In this document: one piece after another, positions 26,233-35,442 of the stretch
Position numbering within the stretch: position 1 is the stretch's first letter
Layout of the letters: each line of letters starts with the position of its first letter
Source of the DNA: Chryseobacterium oncorhynchi
GTDB taxonomy: Bacteria > Bacteroidota > Bacteroidia > Flavobacteriales > Weeksellaceae
Assembly (NCBI RefSeq): GCF_002899895.1
Contig: NZ_PPEI02000003.1
Location: 620,001-684,000, forward strand
Length of the DNA stretch: 64,000 nt
Direction: 5' to 3'
Notes under the pieces: generated by a model
Told to the model about the DNA's origin: nothing
What the model saw: only the letters and a program-made list of their open reading frames with translations
The model's database searches: none
Translations under genes and position numbers: made by a program

Positions 26233-28968
26233 TTATCTTTTCATAAAGTAGCTAAAATAACTACAGCTTCCCATTAGGTTTTTAGCTGCTTCAGTATCGG
26301 AATACTGAGTTTTTAACTGTGCAAAGTAAGTTCTGTATTTCTGATTTTTAAGATTGTCCATTTCCTTCTGGCGGTTATCTTCTTTCTCAGACCACTTTGG
26401 ATCAGAATAATCGAAGTCTTTCTGAGATTTTGCTTCGTACTGATAGTATTTACCCTGCTCAGCACTTGCCATCTGGAATAAGATTCTTGCCTTTTCTTCC
26501 TTATTATTTGAAAGCTTAAGTGCCTTTTGATAATAATTGATAGCCAAATCGAAGTTATCAGGTTCTATATAAGAAGTATCAAGGAAGTTTTTGTAATAAT
26601 ACTTGTACGGGTTACCGCTATCTGTATTCCAGAAGTAGTATTTTCCGCCGTTGCTGTTGTCAATATCCATCACAAATAACTGTCGGTAATATCCTAAAAT
26701 AGAAGTATTATACAATAGGTTCCCGATAAGCTGATTAGCTTTTGCTGCCTTTTCATCATTTCCGGTTCCTATTTTCTTAAGCTGGATAAGGACATTCGTA
26801 AGTTCAAGCTTATTCATGTTATTCTTAATGAAAGGGAAGTCAGTGTAATTTTCTGCTTTCATACTTTCAGCGTCTGCACTTTGGAAGCTTTCCCATACAT
26901 TATGCCCAAAAACCAGATTGGAAATATTATTAAAACCATTGTATTCAGCAGGTGTATATTGTTTCTGAGTAATGGTTTGTCCCTTGTTTTCAGTCCAGTC
27001 ATAATTTACTCGTGGAATTCCCGCAAATTTCTGAGCTTTTTCATAGTACGATTTAGCCTTGTCGAAGTCAGCAAGTCTCATAGCCCTGTCACCATAAATG
27101 GTATTGAAGAAAGCATCAATATTTCCTACGCTGTCCATGTTTTTGGAGATAATCTGCTGTTCAAACTGAGACTTATTTGGTTTTCTGTAGAATTCCTCAA
27201 CGCTTTTTACCAGACTAGAATTAGGGTTGTATTGAAGATCAGAAAGCTTATTGTTCATCAGGAATGATTTTCCGTCCTCACCCTGAAGAAAGTAACGGTT
27301 GGCCATCACATCCTTAAGGAAATCTGCGGTAGAAGGAACATCACCATAATAATCATACTCATTAACATTGGCAGTGTCCTTTTTTACTTCTTTTTCCACA
27401 AAATATTCAGCATAGTCTTTCATTAAATGATCTTCGTAGGCTGCATCTACTTTAGGCTGGGAAACAATATCATTAAGAACCTTCATCCTTTTGATTTCCT
27501 CCAGATATTCAGGATTGGTAGTTTTGATGTCGTTAAGAATCTCAGTACTTTCCTTATAGTCTTTCTTTAAAAACTTCAGGTATGCATCTGCAATCTGCCA
27601 ATATTCATCCTTGGATTTTTCTTTGGTTTTCGCGGTGAATTTTTCCAGATCATCCAGATAGTCTTTGGTCGTTTGGTCATAACCTTCATATCCGGTTGTA
27701 TAAAAAGGAATTCTATTTGGGTTGTTTAGCAATTCATCATCACTTTGATCAGCTTTCTTTCCATCACCTGTTTTATCAGAAGATGATCCTCCAAAAAGAT
27801 TTTTAAAGAATCGAACAATCTTCTGCCAGAAAGATATTTTTTCCTCTTTTACTTCTGCTGTAGCTTTATTATCGGCAGGAGCATCTTTTGAGGTTTTGGT
27901 TTCAGTATTTCCTGTGTGTACAGATACCTTTCCCAAAGAGGATGACGTATAGTAATAAGTAGGAAGATAACTTCTCTCCAGTTCATTAATGCTTCTTACA
28001 GCCATTACTTTCAGAATCTCAGAATCAGGATTAATGTCAAACATCTTTTCCATGATAGGAATCGGGTTATTGAAGTCTTCATATCCTAAAAGGAAATATG
28101 CCATATTCTTTTCCTCATTCGTATTTGCTCTTTTCATGATATTACTGAAAGAGGCTGTATCCGAAAGCTTCATAGAAATAAATGCAGATTCCTTACGATC
28201 CTTACTGTTCATAAATACCTGAAAGAAGTTCCAGTTGGCATCACCGTTCATTTCCAGTCCCCTTTGAGCGCCGGCCAGCTGGTCCAGTGCCATAAAGTAA
28301 ACCGTACCTTTTAGTTTAATGGGTTCTATATAGGTTTTGAAAGCCTGTACCGCAGAATCGTAGTTTCTTGTATAATGATTCAAACGTACAAGTTGGTATG
28401 CGTAACGTTGCTTGATCTCAGGATTTCTGGCAGCATTGTACAAAGATGTAAGAGCTGCGATTGTTTTATTGTAATCAAGAGAAGTTGCATCTTTCTTGCT
28501 TTCATTTCTGCTATAAGAATAGAAAGAGTTTTCGGTTTCAACATAATTGATGCTCATGTAAGGCTCCAGATACTTAGCTTCAATTAGATAATCAATCCCT
28601 TCTTTATATTTCTGATAAAACCCTGTTCCCAATTTTTGTAAAAGGGGTTGGGTAAGGGTGCCGTTCTTTAAAGCATTCAGATCATTCATGCTTAGTTTAT
28701 ACACGAGATTCTGCGTCTCTGCATAAGTAAGCTGATTGTTGAAGAATTTTTTCCAGGCTTCAACATTGTCATCAGGAATCAGAGACGGGTTGTATCCACC
28801 AAAGAATCTGCTGGAGTAGGTATGCAGAAAAGGCAGGTAAGATTTATCCTTGATAATACTTTGTGTAAAAAGATTGAAGTATTCATAATCAGGATCCGAC
28901 CATGCACAGGCATCAGAATTCGTATAGAAAAGAGATACAACCGCAAGTGAAAGAATGTATTTTTTCAT
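26233..28968 (-). CDS. Large secreted repeat protein of unknown function
   Basis: The 911-residue protein has a signal peptide (residues 1-20, then CAWSDPDYEYFNLF) and TPR-like helical pairs scattered along it, e.g. around NYDSAVQAFKTYIEPIKLKG, FDKAKSYYEKAQKFAG and DLAINYYQKALKLSNNKEEKARILFQMA. A charged low-complexity insert at about residues 345-415 (many Lys, Asp, Ser, Thr) contains a Trp/Phe/Lys-rich amphipathic segment near 377-394. I do not recognise a named family. The repeats point to a scaffold or protein-binding function in the periplasm or at the cell surface. It is transcribed divergently to nothing nearby and is followed by a shared terminator. Confidence 0.7.
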   Translation of the reverse strand: MKKYILSLAVVSLFYTNSDACAWSDPDYEYFNLFTQSIIKDKSYLPFLHTYSSRFFGGYNPSLIPDDNVEAWKKFFNNQLTYAETQNLVYKLSMNDLNALKNGTLTQPLLQKLGTGFYQKYKEGIDYLIEAKYLEPYMSINYVETENSFYSYSRNESKKDATSLDYNKTIAALTSLYNAARNPEIKQRYAYQLVRLNHYTRNYDSAVQAFKTYIEPIKLKGTVYFMALDQLAGAQRGLEMNGDANWNFFQVFMNSKDRKESAFISMKLSDTASFSNIMKRANTNEEKNMAYFLLGYEDFNNPIPIMEKMFDINPDSEILKVMAVRSINELERSYLPTYYYTSSSLGKVSVHTGNTETKTSKDAPADNKATAEVKEEKISFWQKIVRFFKNLFGGSSSDKTGDGKKADQSDDELLNNPNRIPFYTTGYEGYDQTTKDYLDDLEKFTAKTKEKSKDEYWQIADAYLKFLKKDYKESTEILNDIKTTNPEYLEEIKRMKVLNDIVSQPKVDAAYEDHLMKDYAEYFVEKEVKKDTANVNEYDYYGDVPSTADFLKDVMANRYFLQGEDGKSFLMNNKLSDLQYNPNSSLVKSVEEFYRKPNKSQFEQQIISKNMDSVGNIDAFFNTIYGDRAMRLADFDKAKSYYEKAQKFAGIPRVNYDWTENKGQTITQKQYTPAEYNGFNNISNLVFGHNVWESFQSADAESMKAENYTDFPFIKNNMNKLELTNVLIQLKKIGTGNDEKAAKANQLIGNLLYNTSILGYYRQLFVMDIDNSNGGKYYFWNTDSGNPYKYYYKNFLDTSYIEPDNFDLAINYYQKALKLSNNKEEKARILFQMASAEQGKYYQYEAKSQKDFDYSDPKWSEKEDNRQKEMDNLKNQKYRTYFAQLKTQYSDTEAAKNLMGSCSYFSYFMKR

Positions 28969-29078
28969 AGGGTGTGTAGTGTTTTTATAATTTTATATAG
29001 TTGTTTGTAATGTTGGTGCCGACAGAAAATAAGTTGGCTTAATGAAGCTTTCGTAGTCTGTCTTAATCTGTAAAAGAT

Positions 29079-30050
29079 TTAAAATTTTCGATCTAACACA
29101 AATTTACTATCTAATTGATAATAAATAATATTAAAATGTGGTATTTTTTTCTCGAGGAAATTCGTGACATCTTCCAGTTGTTCCTTGGAAATTTCTTCCA
29201 CCTTTATTTTAAAACCTTTATTAAGATAGTTTCCGAAATAAAAGCCGTCTTTCATTATTTCAACCTCATGATTAGAGATTTTCTTAAAATTAGGGTTCTC
29301 AAGATCCTTTTTAGATAAAGCATTGATCAGTCTGTGCTTGTCAAGATGATTGGTAACAATCCCCCATGAATAAATAGGCAGTGCTACCTCAATTTTTTTG
29401 ATGGGATAATCTTCCATTTTTGAAAGATAGCTTTTTAGAATATTTACATCCAGAATTGAATTTTTATCAGACTTTTCCAATGGTGAAGAAGTAGAGTAGC
29501 ACATCAGGTACACTTTTTCTACCGGTGGAATTCCTGTTTTCTTTTTATCCTTAACCTGATGAAGACGTAACGTACAAGTAATTTCTTTTCCGGATACCTT
29601 TTTAAGTTCTTTTAAAAATTTAAAATAATCATCTCGTGTTCCCGCGGTCCAGTCACAGTCAATTTGAATTTCATTATTGATTTTCAAATGATATTCTTGA
29701 GACTTTTTTTGAACTAATTGATGAATGCTTTCTGCGAGAAATTTAATTTCCTCCGAGGAAATACCCAGTAAAGTCTGATTGGTAATGAAAACTGTCGGTA
29801 CAATCTGTTTATGGGTTTCAAAACTGGGGTCTTTGGTGATGGCAGCAACAGGCTGAAACTTGCCTCCAATTTTGTCAACATCAAAAAATCGGGTATACAA
29901 ATAAGGAACAGAAGCCTGATCCAATGTTTTTTTCTCCTCCCGATCCAATTTCAAATTGGTCTTCCAGTAATAAAACGTGTAAGGATGATTTTCTTTCTTG
30001 CTGCATGAAGCCATCAGAAAGAATAGCAGTAAAATTCTTAAAATTTTCAT
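29079..30050 (-). CDS. Lipoprotein, possibly TIM-barrel
   Basis: The 323-residue protein has a lipoprotein signal (lipobox MASC, C16) and alternating strands and helices that look like a TIM barrel: IQIDCDWTAGTRDDYFKFL, ITCTLRLHQV, VYLMCYST and IEVALPIYSWGIV as successive strand-plus-loop units. The acidic residues in IDCDW and the barrel-like order resemble glycoside-hydrolase-type folds, but I cannot identify a catalytic pair, and the family name is unknown to me. It lies between the large repeat protein and a small secreted protein, all on the minus strand, with gaps of 110 and 52 nt. Confidence 0.65.
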   Translation of the reverse strand: MKILRILLLFFLMASCSKKENHPYTFYYWKTNLKLDREEKKTLDQASVPYLYTRFFDVDKIGGKFQPVAAITKDPSFETHKQIVPTVFITNQTLLGISSEEIKFLAESIHQLVQKKSQEYHLKINNEIQIDCDWTAGTRDDYFKFLKELKKVSGKEITCTLRLHQVKDKKKTGIPPVEKVYLMCYSTSSPLEKSDKNSILDVNILKSYLSKMEDYPIKKIEVALPIYSWGIVTNHLDKHRLINALSKKDLENPNFKKISNHEVEIMKDGFYFGNYLNKGFKIKVEEISKEQLEDVTNFLEKKIPHFNIIYYQLDSKFVLDRKF

Positions 30051-30102
30051 TGATATAAAATACTCTTGCAGTCACAATTCGGTTTGGCCCAGTGTCAGAT
30101 TG

Positions 30103-30522
30103 TTATTGATACAGCTCACTTTCACAAGTGCAGGTTTCTTTGTCTATGCTTTCGCTGGAAGAACAGCAGCCCTCAAGGTTTTGAATGTTTCCTTTTTCAT
30201 CCGTAAGGTAAATTTTATCTTTATCAAGCTTTACAAAAAAAGTTTCGTTAAACTTTTTGAACACGACTTTCATTACCTTATTGGGAGCATATTTGCCGGC
30301 ATTTATCTCTTCTTTGGTTTCCTTTCCGCTGGCCTGATTCACCTGTACGTATCCAAAATGTACATCACCGTTTTTTTTCACATCCAAATAATAATGAGGA
30401 GTGCCGGTACCGCTATATCCTTTTAGAATATCAAAACTTCTGTGTCCGGTAAAAGGAGTTTTTATCTGTGCTAACGCGAACATACTGATGCACAAGATGA
30501 CTAAACTGAAAATCTTTTTCAT
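30103..30522 (-). CDS. Small secreted protein with C-terminal cysteines
   Basis: The 139-residue protein has a signal peptide (ending FALAQ at residue 19) and a beta-rich middle part. The C-terminal 25 residues carry four cysteines as CC and CTC in an acidic/serine setting (GCCSSSESIDKETCTCESE). No family is recognised. The cysteines suggest either disulfides or metal binding outside the cytoplasm. It is the first gene of a minus-strand group that continues with the lipoprotein at 29079; the glp operon upstream ends at its own terminator. Confidence 0.65.
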   Translation of the reverse strand: MKKIFSLVILCISMFALAQIKTPFTGHRSFDILKGYSGTGTPHYYLDVKKNGDVHFGYVQVNQASGKETKEEINAGKYAPNKVMKVVFKKFNETFFVKLDKDKIYLTDEKGNIQNLEGCCSSSESIDKETCTCESELYQ

Positions 30523-30597
30523 AGTTTTTTTTCAAAATTAGGAATATTTACCAAACCAGTACGCCGTAAAAACCCTGATATTAACTTTTAATAATAA

Positions 30598-30625
30598 CAA
30601 AAACCGCCCCAAAAGGAGCGGTCTT
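30598..30625 (-). terminator. glp operon terminator
   Basis: On the minus strand ACCGCTCC pairs with GGGGCGGT (one U-G pair) around a TTTT loop, followed by TTTTTG. It is about 25 nt beyond the last gene of the glycerol operon. Confidence 0.8.
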
Positions 30626-30648
30626 TATATAATTTAGTTAAAGCTAGA

Positions 30649-31458
30649 TTAAAAAACTGTTGCGGCAAGTTGAATTCTTGCATATTTATTAGACGGATTC
30701 CACATCGCCATCATAGAAACGGGAAGACTATAATGATCTGTGATCTTTAATACTTTTCCTGCTTTTACTCCTACATTGACAATATCAAAATTGTTTTTTC
30801 CATTTCCATACAAGAAGGTGTTTCCATTGAGTGAAAATCCGGCTCCTACAAAAGCGTCCAGATTTACTTTCTGTCCGCTTATTACAGGGTAACTTGCCTG
30901 AATGTAAGTGGAATATCTGTTCTTTTTATAGCTTCCATCAGCTTCCAGAATAACTTCTCCTGCATTGGCGCCACCATAAAGCATAATGTCTGCCTCAATG
31001 TTGATCGGGAATGAAGGTCCGAATGTGTAATTGGTTCTTAAATCAATAATATGGGCCGTTCTCCTTTGTGAATAACTAAAGATGTCATCGGCAGCAACGG
31101 CTGTATTGATGTTTCTTGAGTTGTAAAGATCCCATAATCCAATATAAAAACGTCCGTTAGAATATTGAACATAATAATTAATCTCTTTGTAATGGGTGTT
31201 GTCTTTGTCATCTGCCAAGGCAGAAGCTCCCCAAATACCCACTTTCCATTTCTTTTCCGCATCTAAAGCGTACGAAAGATTACCCATTACAACGGGTTTG
31301 TCTGTAATGATCAAACCTCTCCATAAATGGTTGTTTTGAATATTGGCTGTGAAATCAAGTCTGCTTTCTTTCGTTTCTTTAGAATCACCGCTTTCTTGTG
31401 AAAATAACTTTCCTGTCCCTAGAAGTAGGAGGAAGATTCCTTTTAGTATTCTCATCAT
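30649..31458 (-). CDS. Outer-membrane beta-barrel-like protein of the glp operon
   Basis: A signal peptide (ending LFSQ at about residue 21) is followed by alternating amphipathic strands (e.g. NHLWRGLIITDKPVVMGNLSY, FYIGLWDLYNS, YSLPVSMMAMWNPS) and a last strand ending RIQLAATVF, all typical of an outer-membrane barrel of about 12-14 strands. It starts 9 nt after glpF and shares its transcription unit, so it may be an outer-membrane entry route for glycerol or glycerophosphodiesters. That is inference from context; the protein itself shows no specific family mark. Confidence 0.7.
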   Translation of the reverse strand: MMRILKGIFLLLLGTGKLFSQESGDSKETKESRLDFTANIQNNHLWRGLIITDKPVVMGNLSYALDAEKKWKVGIWGASALADDKDNTHYKEINYYVQYSNGRFYIGLWDLYNSRNINTAVAADDIFSYSQRRTAHIIDLRTNYTFGPSFPINIEADIMLYGGANAGEVILEADGSYKKNRYSTYIQASYPVISGQKVNLDAFVGAGFSLNGNTFLYGNGKNNFDIVNVGVKAGKVLKITDHYSLPVSMMAMWNPSNKYARIQLAATVF

Positions 31459-31467
31459 TTGTAATTT

Positions 31468-32199
31468 TTATTTTAAAATTATGAATAGTAAAGCAGCAAT
31501 TACAGCACCTATTACAGGGCCTATTACAGGGATCCATGCGTAGCTCCAGTCACTGCTTCCTTTTATCGGAAGAATGGCGTGCATAATTCTTGGGGCAAGA
31601 TCTCTGGCGGGGTTGATGGCATATCCTGTAGTTCCTCCTAAGGAAAGTCCTATCACCCAAACAAGAAATGTGACGGGAATAGCTCCTACAGTACCAAGTC
31701 CAACTTTTGCATTAGGATCCGCCTGTAAAGCTATACTCGGATCTGAGAAGTGGAAAATAACAAATACCAGTACAAATGTTCCGATAATTTCACTGATAAG
31801 GTTAGATGATACCTTTCTGATAGCAGGGCCTGTACTGAAACAAGCCAGCTTTGCTCCCTCATCCTCCGTAATGGCAAAGTGATCTTTATGGAATAACCAT
31901 ACTAAAAATGCACCCAGCATTCCGCCAATCATTTGAGCAGCGATATAAGAGGGCACTAAATCCCAGGAAAACTTTCCTGCAGCAGCTAAACCAATGGTTA
32001 CAGCCGGATTTAAATGAGCTCCACTTACAGGACCTGCAACGGTTACCCCGACAAAAACGGCTAATGCCCAAGCAGTGGTAATAACAATCCATCCGGAATT
32101 ATTTCCTTTGGTATCTTTCAAGACAACATTGGCTACAACACCGTTGCCTAACAATATAAGAAGCATCGTTCCGATCACTTCTGCGATAAATGGAGTCAT
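31468..32199 (-). CDS. glpF: Glycerol uptake facilitator (aquaglyceroporin)
   Basis: An inner-membrane channel of the MIP family with six helices and two half-helices. Both NPA boxes are intact: GAHLNPAVTIG and YAINPARDLAPR; the Asp right after the second NPAR is the residue that marks glycerol facilitators as opposed to water-only aquaporins. At 243 residues it has a normal length. It is the third gene of glpD-glpK-glpF-OMP, 24 nt after glpK, and supplies glycerol for phosphorylation by GlpK. Confidence 0.95.
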   Translation of the reverse strand: MTPFIAEVIGTMLLILLGNGVVANVVLKDTKGNNSGWIVITTAWALAVFVGVTVAGPVSGAHLNPAVTIGLAAAGKFSWDLVPSYIAAQMIGGMLGAFLVWLFHKDHFAITEDEGAKLACFSTGPAIRKVSSNLISEIIGTFVLVFVIFHFSDPSIALQADPNAKVGLGTVGAIPVTFLVWVIGLSLGGTTGYAINPARDLAPRIMHAILPIKGSSDWSYAWIPVIGPVIGAVIAALLFIILK

Positions 32200-32223
32200 A
32201 TGTGAGTTTTTAAGGTCAGCGAA

Positions 32224-33720
32224 TTAATCTTCTATCCAGCTTTGAGCACGAGATACCGCTTTAGTCCAAAAGTGAATCATGGTATCTACTTTTTCCTTTT
32301 CCAATTGAGGGTGGAAATCTTTATCTACAATCCATTGTTCCTGGATTTCATCAATATTTTTCCAAAACCCTACAGCAAGACCAGCAAGGTATGCGGCTCC
32401 TAAAGCAGTTGTTTCCAGTGTTTTGGGTCTTGTGATTTTAAATCCGAAAAGGTCAGATTGTATCTGCATCAATAGGTTGCTTGCCGAAGCCCCGCCATCT
32501 ACTCTTAGTTCAAGGCTTGCTCTTCCGGAATCAGCTTCCATAGATTTTACGATATCATATACCTGAAATGCAATTCCTTCAAGGGTGGCTCTTGCGATAT
32601 GTCCGTCAGTAGTTCCACGGGTAATTCCTACAATAGTTCCACGTGCATACTGATCCCAATGAGGAGCACCTAAACCGGTAAGGGCAGGAACGAAGTAAAC
32701 TCCGCCATTATCTTCAACGGATGCTGCCAGATCATTTACTTCTTCAGAAGAATGAATAAGTTTAAGCCCATCTCTCAGCCATTGAATAGCTGCACCCCCT
32801 ACAAATACACTTCCTTCCAGAGCGTAGTTAACTTCTCCATTGATCTTCCATGCAACGGTTGTCAAAAGGTTATTCTTTGAGGCAACAGCTTCTTTTCCGG
32901 TGTTCATTAGTAAGAAGCATCCTGTTCCGTATGTATTTTTAACCATTCCCGGAGAAGTACACATTTGTCCAAACAAAGCTGCTTGTTGGTCACCTGCAAT
33001 ACCTGCAATCGGAATTTTTGTAGAAAATAGAGTAGTGGCTGTTTCTCCGTATACCTCACTACTTTGTTTTACCTCAGGAAGAATGGCTCTAGGAATGTTG
33101 AATAGCTCCAATAAATCATTGTCCCATTCTAAGGTATGAATATTCAGAAGCATTGTTCTGCTGGCATTGGAAACATCAGTGATGAACATTTTCCCACGGG
33201 TTAGCTTCCATACAAGCCATGTGTCAACAGTTCCAAAACATAATTTTCCGGCTTCAGCTTTTTCTCTGGCACCATCTACATTATCAAGGATCCATTTCAG
33301 CTTAGTTGCGGAGAAGTAAGCATCCAGAATAAGTCCTGTTTTTTCTTTTATAATTTCTGCATGGCCTTGTTCTTTCAGCTCATCACAGTATTTTGAAGTT
33401 CTTCGATCTTGCCAAACAATGGCATTATAAATAGGTTCTCCGGATTCTTTATCCCAAACAATAGTTGTTTCACGTTGGTTGGTAATACCAATTGCGGCTA
33501 CTTCCAATCCAGAAATGCCAGCCTTGGCTATGCTTTCTGCAGCTACAGAGATTTGCGAAGACCATATTTCGTTCGGGTCATGCTCTACCCAACCCGGAGT
33601 TGGGAATATTTGTCTGAAATCTTTTTGAGATACATATTTTATTTCTCCGCTGTGGTTGAATAGAATCGCTCTGGAGGAAGTAGTTCCCTGATCTAAAGCG
33701 AGTATTAATTTTTCATTCAT
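32224..33720 (-). CDS. glpK: Glycerol kinase
   Basis: Catalyses ATP-dependent phosphorylation of glycerol to sn-glycerol 3-phosphate, trapping it inside the cell. The 498-residue FGGY-family protein has the N-terminal [14 protein letters not shown] phosphate loop, the QWRDRRT-like [21 protein letters not shown], the [11 protein letters not shown] adenosine loop and the C-terminal [20 protein letters not shown] signature. It follows glpD after 7 nt. Confidence 0.97.
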   Translation of the reverse strand: MNEKLILALDQGTTSSRAILFNHSGEIKYVSQKDFRQIFPTPGWVEHDPNEIWSSQISVAAESIAKAGISGLEVAAIGITNQRETTIVWDKESGEPIYNAIVWQDRRTSKYCDELKEQGHAEIIKEKTGLILDAYFSATKLKWILDNVDGAREKAEAGKLCFGTVDTWLVWKLTRGKMFITDVSNASRTMLLNIHTLEWDNDLLELFNIPRAILPEVKQSSEVYGETATTLFSTKIPIAGIAGDQQAALFGQMCTSPGMVKNTYGTGCFLLMNTGKEAVASKNNLLTTVAWKINGEVNYALEGSVFVGGAAIQWLRDGLKLIHSSEEVNDLAASVEDNGGVYFVPALTGLGAPHWDQYARGTIVGITRGTTDGHIARATLEGIAFQVYDIVKSMEADSGRASLELRVDGGASASNLLMQIQSDLFGFKITRPKTLETTALGAAYLAGLAVGFWKNIDEIQEQWIVDKDFHPQLEKEKVDTMIHFWTKAVSRAQSWIED

Positions 33721-33727
33721 ATTATGA

Positions 33728-35326
33728 TTAATTAAGGTTGATGACTTTAGGTGAATAAGGTGTTAATAAATATCCTTTTGCTAATTCGATGAATTCTTTT
33801 TCCTGTTGCGCAGCCCAATCTTCAGAATATCCTTTTTCTTCTGCAATAATTCTTGCAACGTTATGTGCGCTGTCTATGGCTGCTCTGGCATCAAGGAATA
33901 GTAAACGTGCTCTTCTTGCTAAAACGTCTTCAATCGTTTCGGCCATTTCATTTCTTACAGCCCATACTACCTCTGCAACTGTGAAAGGATGATCAGGGTG
34001 TATTTTTTGTAAAAAGCGGGGATTACTTTCCTGTAAAGCTTTTATAGCAGGAATGTCAGATCCGTATACATATAAATGATTGGTTCTGTCTACCTGTTCA
34101 GGTTTTACATTTCCATGGATGGACATGTGTTCTGTTTTAGATGTAGTATTTCCCAGTTTATGTACTTGCATTGCTTTGTCAATAGTATCTTCTGCCATTT
34201 TACGGTAAGTAGTCCACTTTCCTCCAATGATGGAAATTAATCCGGTTTCAGACGCAATAACTTTGTGGCTTCGGGAAACCTCTTTCGTACTTTTGCTACC
34301 ATCTTTAGGAGCAGCAAGAGGGCGAAGTCCGGCAAAGATGGATTTTACATCTTCGCGAGTCGGTTTTTTAGACAAATATTGTCTTGCTGTATTTAATACA
34401 AAGTTGATCTCTTCTTCTAAGGCACGCGGCTCAAAGCTTTCATCCTTTAGAAGCGTATCAGTAGTTCCTACTAAAGCTCTGTCATGCCAAGGCACAACAA
34501 ATAAAACTCTTCCATCTGATGTTTTCGGTATCATAATGGCATCATCACTTTTCAGGAATGATTTATCCAGCACCAGGTGAATTCCCTGGCTTGGTACCAC
34601 AAGTTTACCATGCTTAGGATTGTTCATGTTAAGAATGTCATTCGTAAATACACCTGTAGCATTAATGACAACCTTTGCGTGAATCTGATATTGCTGTTTT
34701 GAGAATTGGTCTTCTGCAACCACACCGATAATTTTGTCAGCATCGTTTTTTAGAAGATTAACAACCTTTACATAGTTCACTGCACTTCCGCCTTTCTCTA
34801 TAATAGTTTGGGTTAAATTAACTGCAAGTCTGGCGTCGTCAAACTGTCCGTCCTGGTAAACAACACCACTTACTAAATGGTTTTGTTCAATAGTTGGTAG
34901 CTTTTCAACGGTTTTAGACTTACCGATATATTTCGTTTTACCCAAACTTAGTTTTCCTGCAAGGAAATCATAAACAGAGAGACCTATTTTATAATAGATT
35001 CCTCCCCACCAGGTGTAATTAGGAATAATGAAAGATTGGTTTTTTACAATATGTGCTGCATTTTTTGCCAATAGACCTCTTTCTTTTAGAGCCTCTTTCA
35101 CTAATCCGACATCTCCCTGTGCCAAATATCTTACTCCACCATGTACTAACTTGGTGCTTCTGCTTGAAGTTGCTTTCGCAAAATCATGAGATTCAAGCAA
35201 TAAGGTTTTAAATCCTCTGCTTACTGCATCTAATGCTGAGCCTAAACCACTGGCTCCCCCTCCGATGACAATAAAGTCCCATTCTTTTACATTGGTTAAC
35301 TTACTAAGTTCTTCGTTTCGTTTCAT
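33728..35326 (-). CDS. glpD: FAD-dependent glycerol-3-phosphate dehydrogenase
   Basis: Oxidises glycerol 3-phosphate to dihydroxyacetone phosphate at the inner membrane and passes electrons to the respiratory chain (or to oxygen in the oxidase form). The 532-residue protein has the FAD loop [15 protein letters not shown], the HGGVRYL substrate segment and [16 protein letters not shown] near the C-terminus. It opens the glycerol operon; a divergent DeoR-type regulator lies 116 nt away. GTTTCGTTT repeats cover its start codon and 5' leader. Confidence 0.95.
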   Translation of the reverse strand: MKRNEELSKLTNVKEWDFIVIGGGASGLGSALDAVSRGFKTLLLESHDFAKATSSRSTKLVHGGVRYLAQGDVGLVKEALKERGLLAKNAAHIVKNQSFIIPNYTWWGGIYYKIGLSVYDFLAGKLSLGKTKYIGKSKTVEKLPTIEQNHLVSGVVYQDGQFDDARLAVNLTQTIIEKGGSAVNYVKVVNLLKNDADKIIGVVAEDQFSKQQYQIHAKVVINATGVFTNDILNMNNPKHGKLVVPSQGIHLVLDKSFLKSDDAIMIPKTSDGRVLFVVPWHDRALVGTTDTLLKDESFEPRALEEEINFVLNTARQYLSKKPTREDVKSIFAGLRPLAAPKDGSKSTKEVSRSHKVIASETGLISIIGGKWTTYRKMAEDTIDKAMQVHKLGNTTSKTEHMSIHGNVKPEQVDRTNHLYVYGSDIPAIKALQESNPRFLQKIHPDHPFTVAEVVWAVRNEMAETIEDVLARRARLLFLDARAAIDSAHNVARIIAEEKGYSEDWAAQQEKEFIELAKGYLLTPYSPKVINLN

Positions 35327-35350
35327 AAATGTTTCGTTTATGTTTCGTTT
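35315..35350. promoter_or_regulatory. Tandem TTTCGTTT repeats, candidate GlpR operator
   Basis: ATGTTTCGTTT occurs twice in perfect tandem (35329-35339, 35340-35350), with a third core GTTTCGTTT at 35315-35323 overlapping the start codon of glpD. The repeats lie between the glpD -7 element and its coding region, where a repressor would block transcription. DeoR-family regulators are known to bind TTCG-containing repeats; assignment to GlpR is inference. Confidence 0.6.
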
Positions 35351-35351
35351 T

Positions 35352-35380
35352 CAAATATATAAATTAAATATGAAAGCAAA
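35352..35380 (-). promoter_or_regulatory. glpD operon promoter
   Basis: On the minus strand TTTG (complement of 35377-35380), 17 nt, TATATTTG (complement of 35352-35359). The position is about 26 nt upstream of the glpD ATG. Confidence 0.6.
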
Positions 35381-35420
35381 AAGAAAATAAATGAAATTTT
35401 AAGATGTGAAAAAAAAGCGG

Positions 35421-35428
35421 TATTTTTG
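35421..35428 (+). promoter_or_regulatory. -7 element (TATTTTTG) of the regulator gene
   Basis: TATTTTTG matches TAnnTTTG 14 nt before the ATG of the DeoR-type gene. I do not see a good TTG upstream. Confidence 0.45.
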
Positions 35429-35430
35429 AT

Positions 35431-35438
35431 CAAACGAA
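35431..35438. promoter_or_regulatory. Inverted TTCGTTTG element at the regulator promoter
   Basis: CAAACGAA is the reverse complement of TTCGTTTG, the same core as the repeats at the glpD promoter. It lies between the -7 element and the start codon of the regulator, suggesting autoregulation. Confidence 0.4.
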
Positions 35439-35442
35439 TAAA

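Noticed and set aside
31574-31882. 102-codon plus-strand frame inside glpF
   Set aside because: Antisense to conserved channel helices and both NPA regions; shadow.
34227-34580. Plus-strand frame of 117 codons inside glpD
   Set aside because: Antisense to conserved FAD-enzyme sequence, no promoter or family match.
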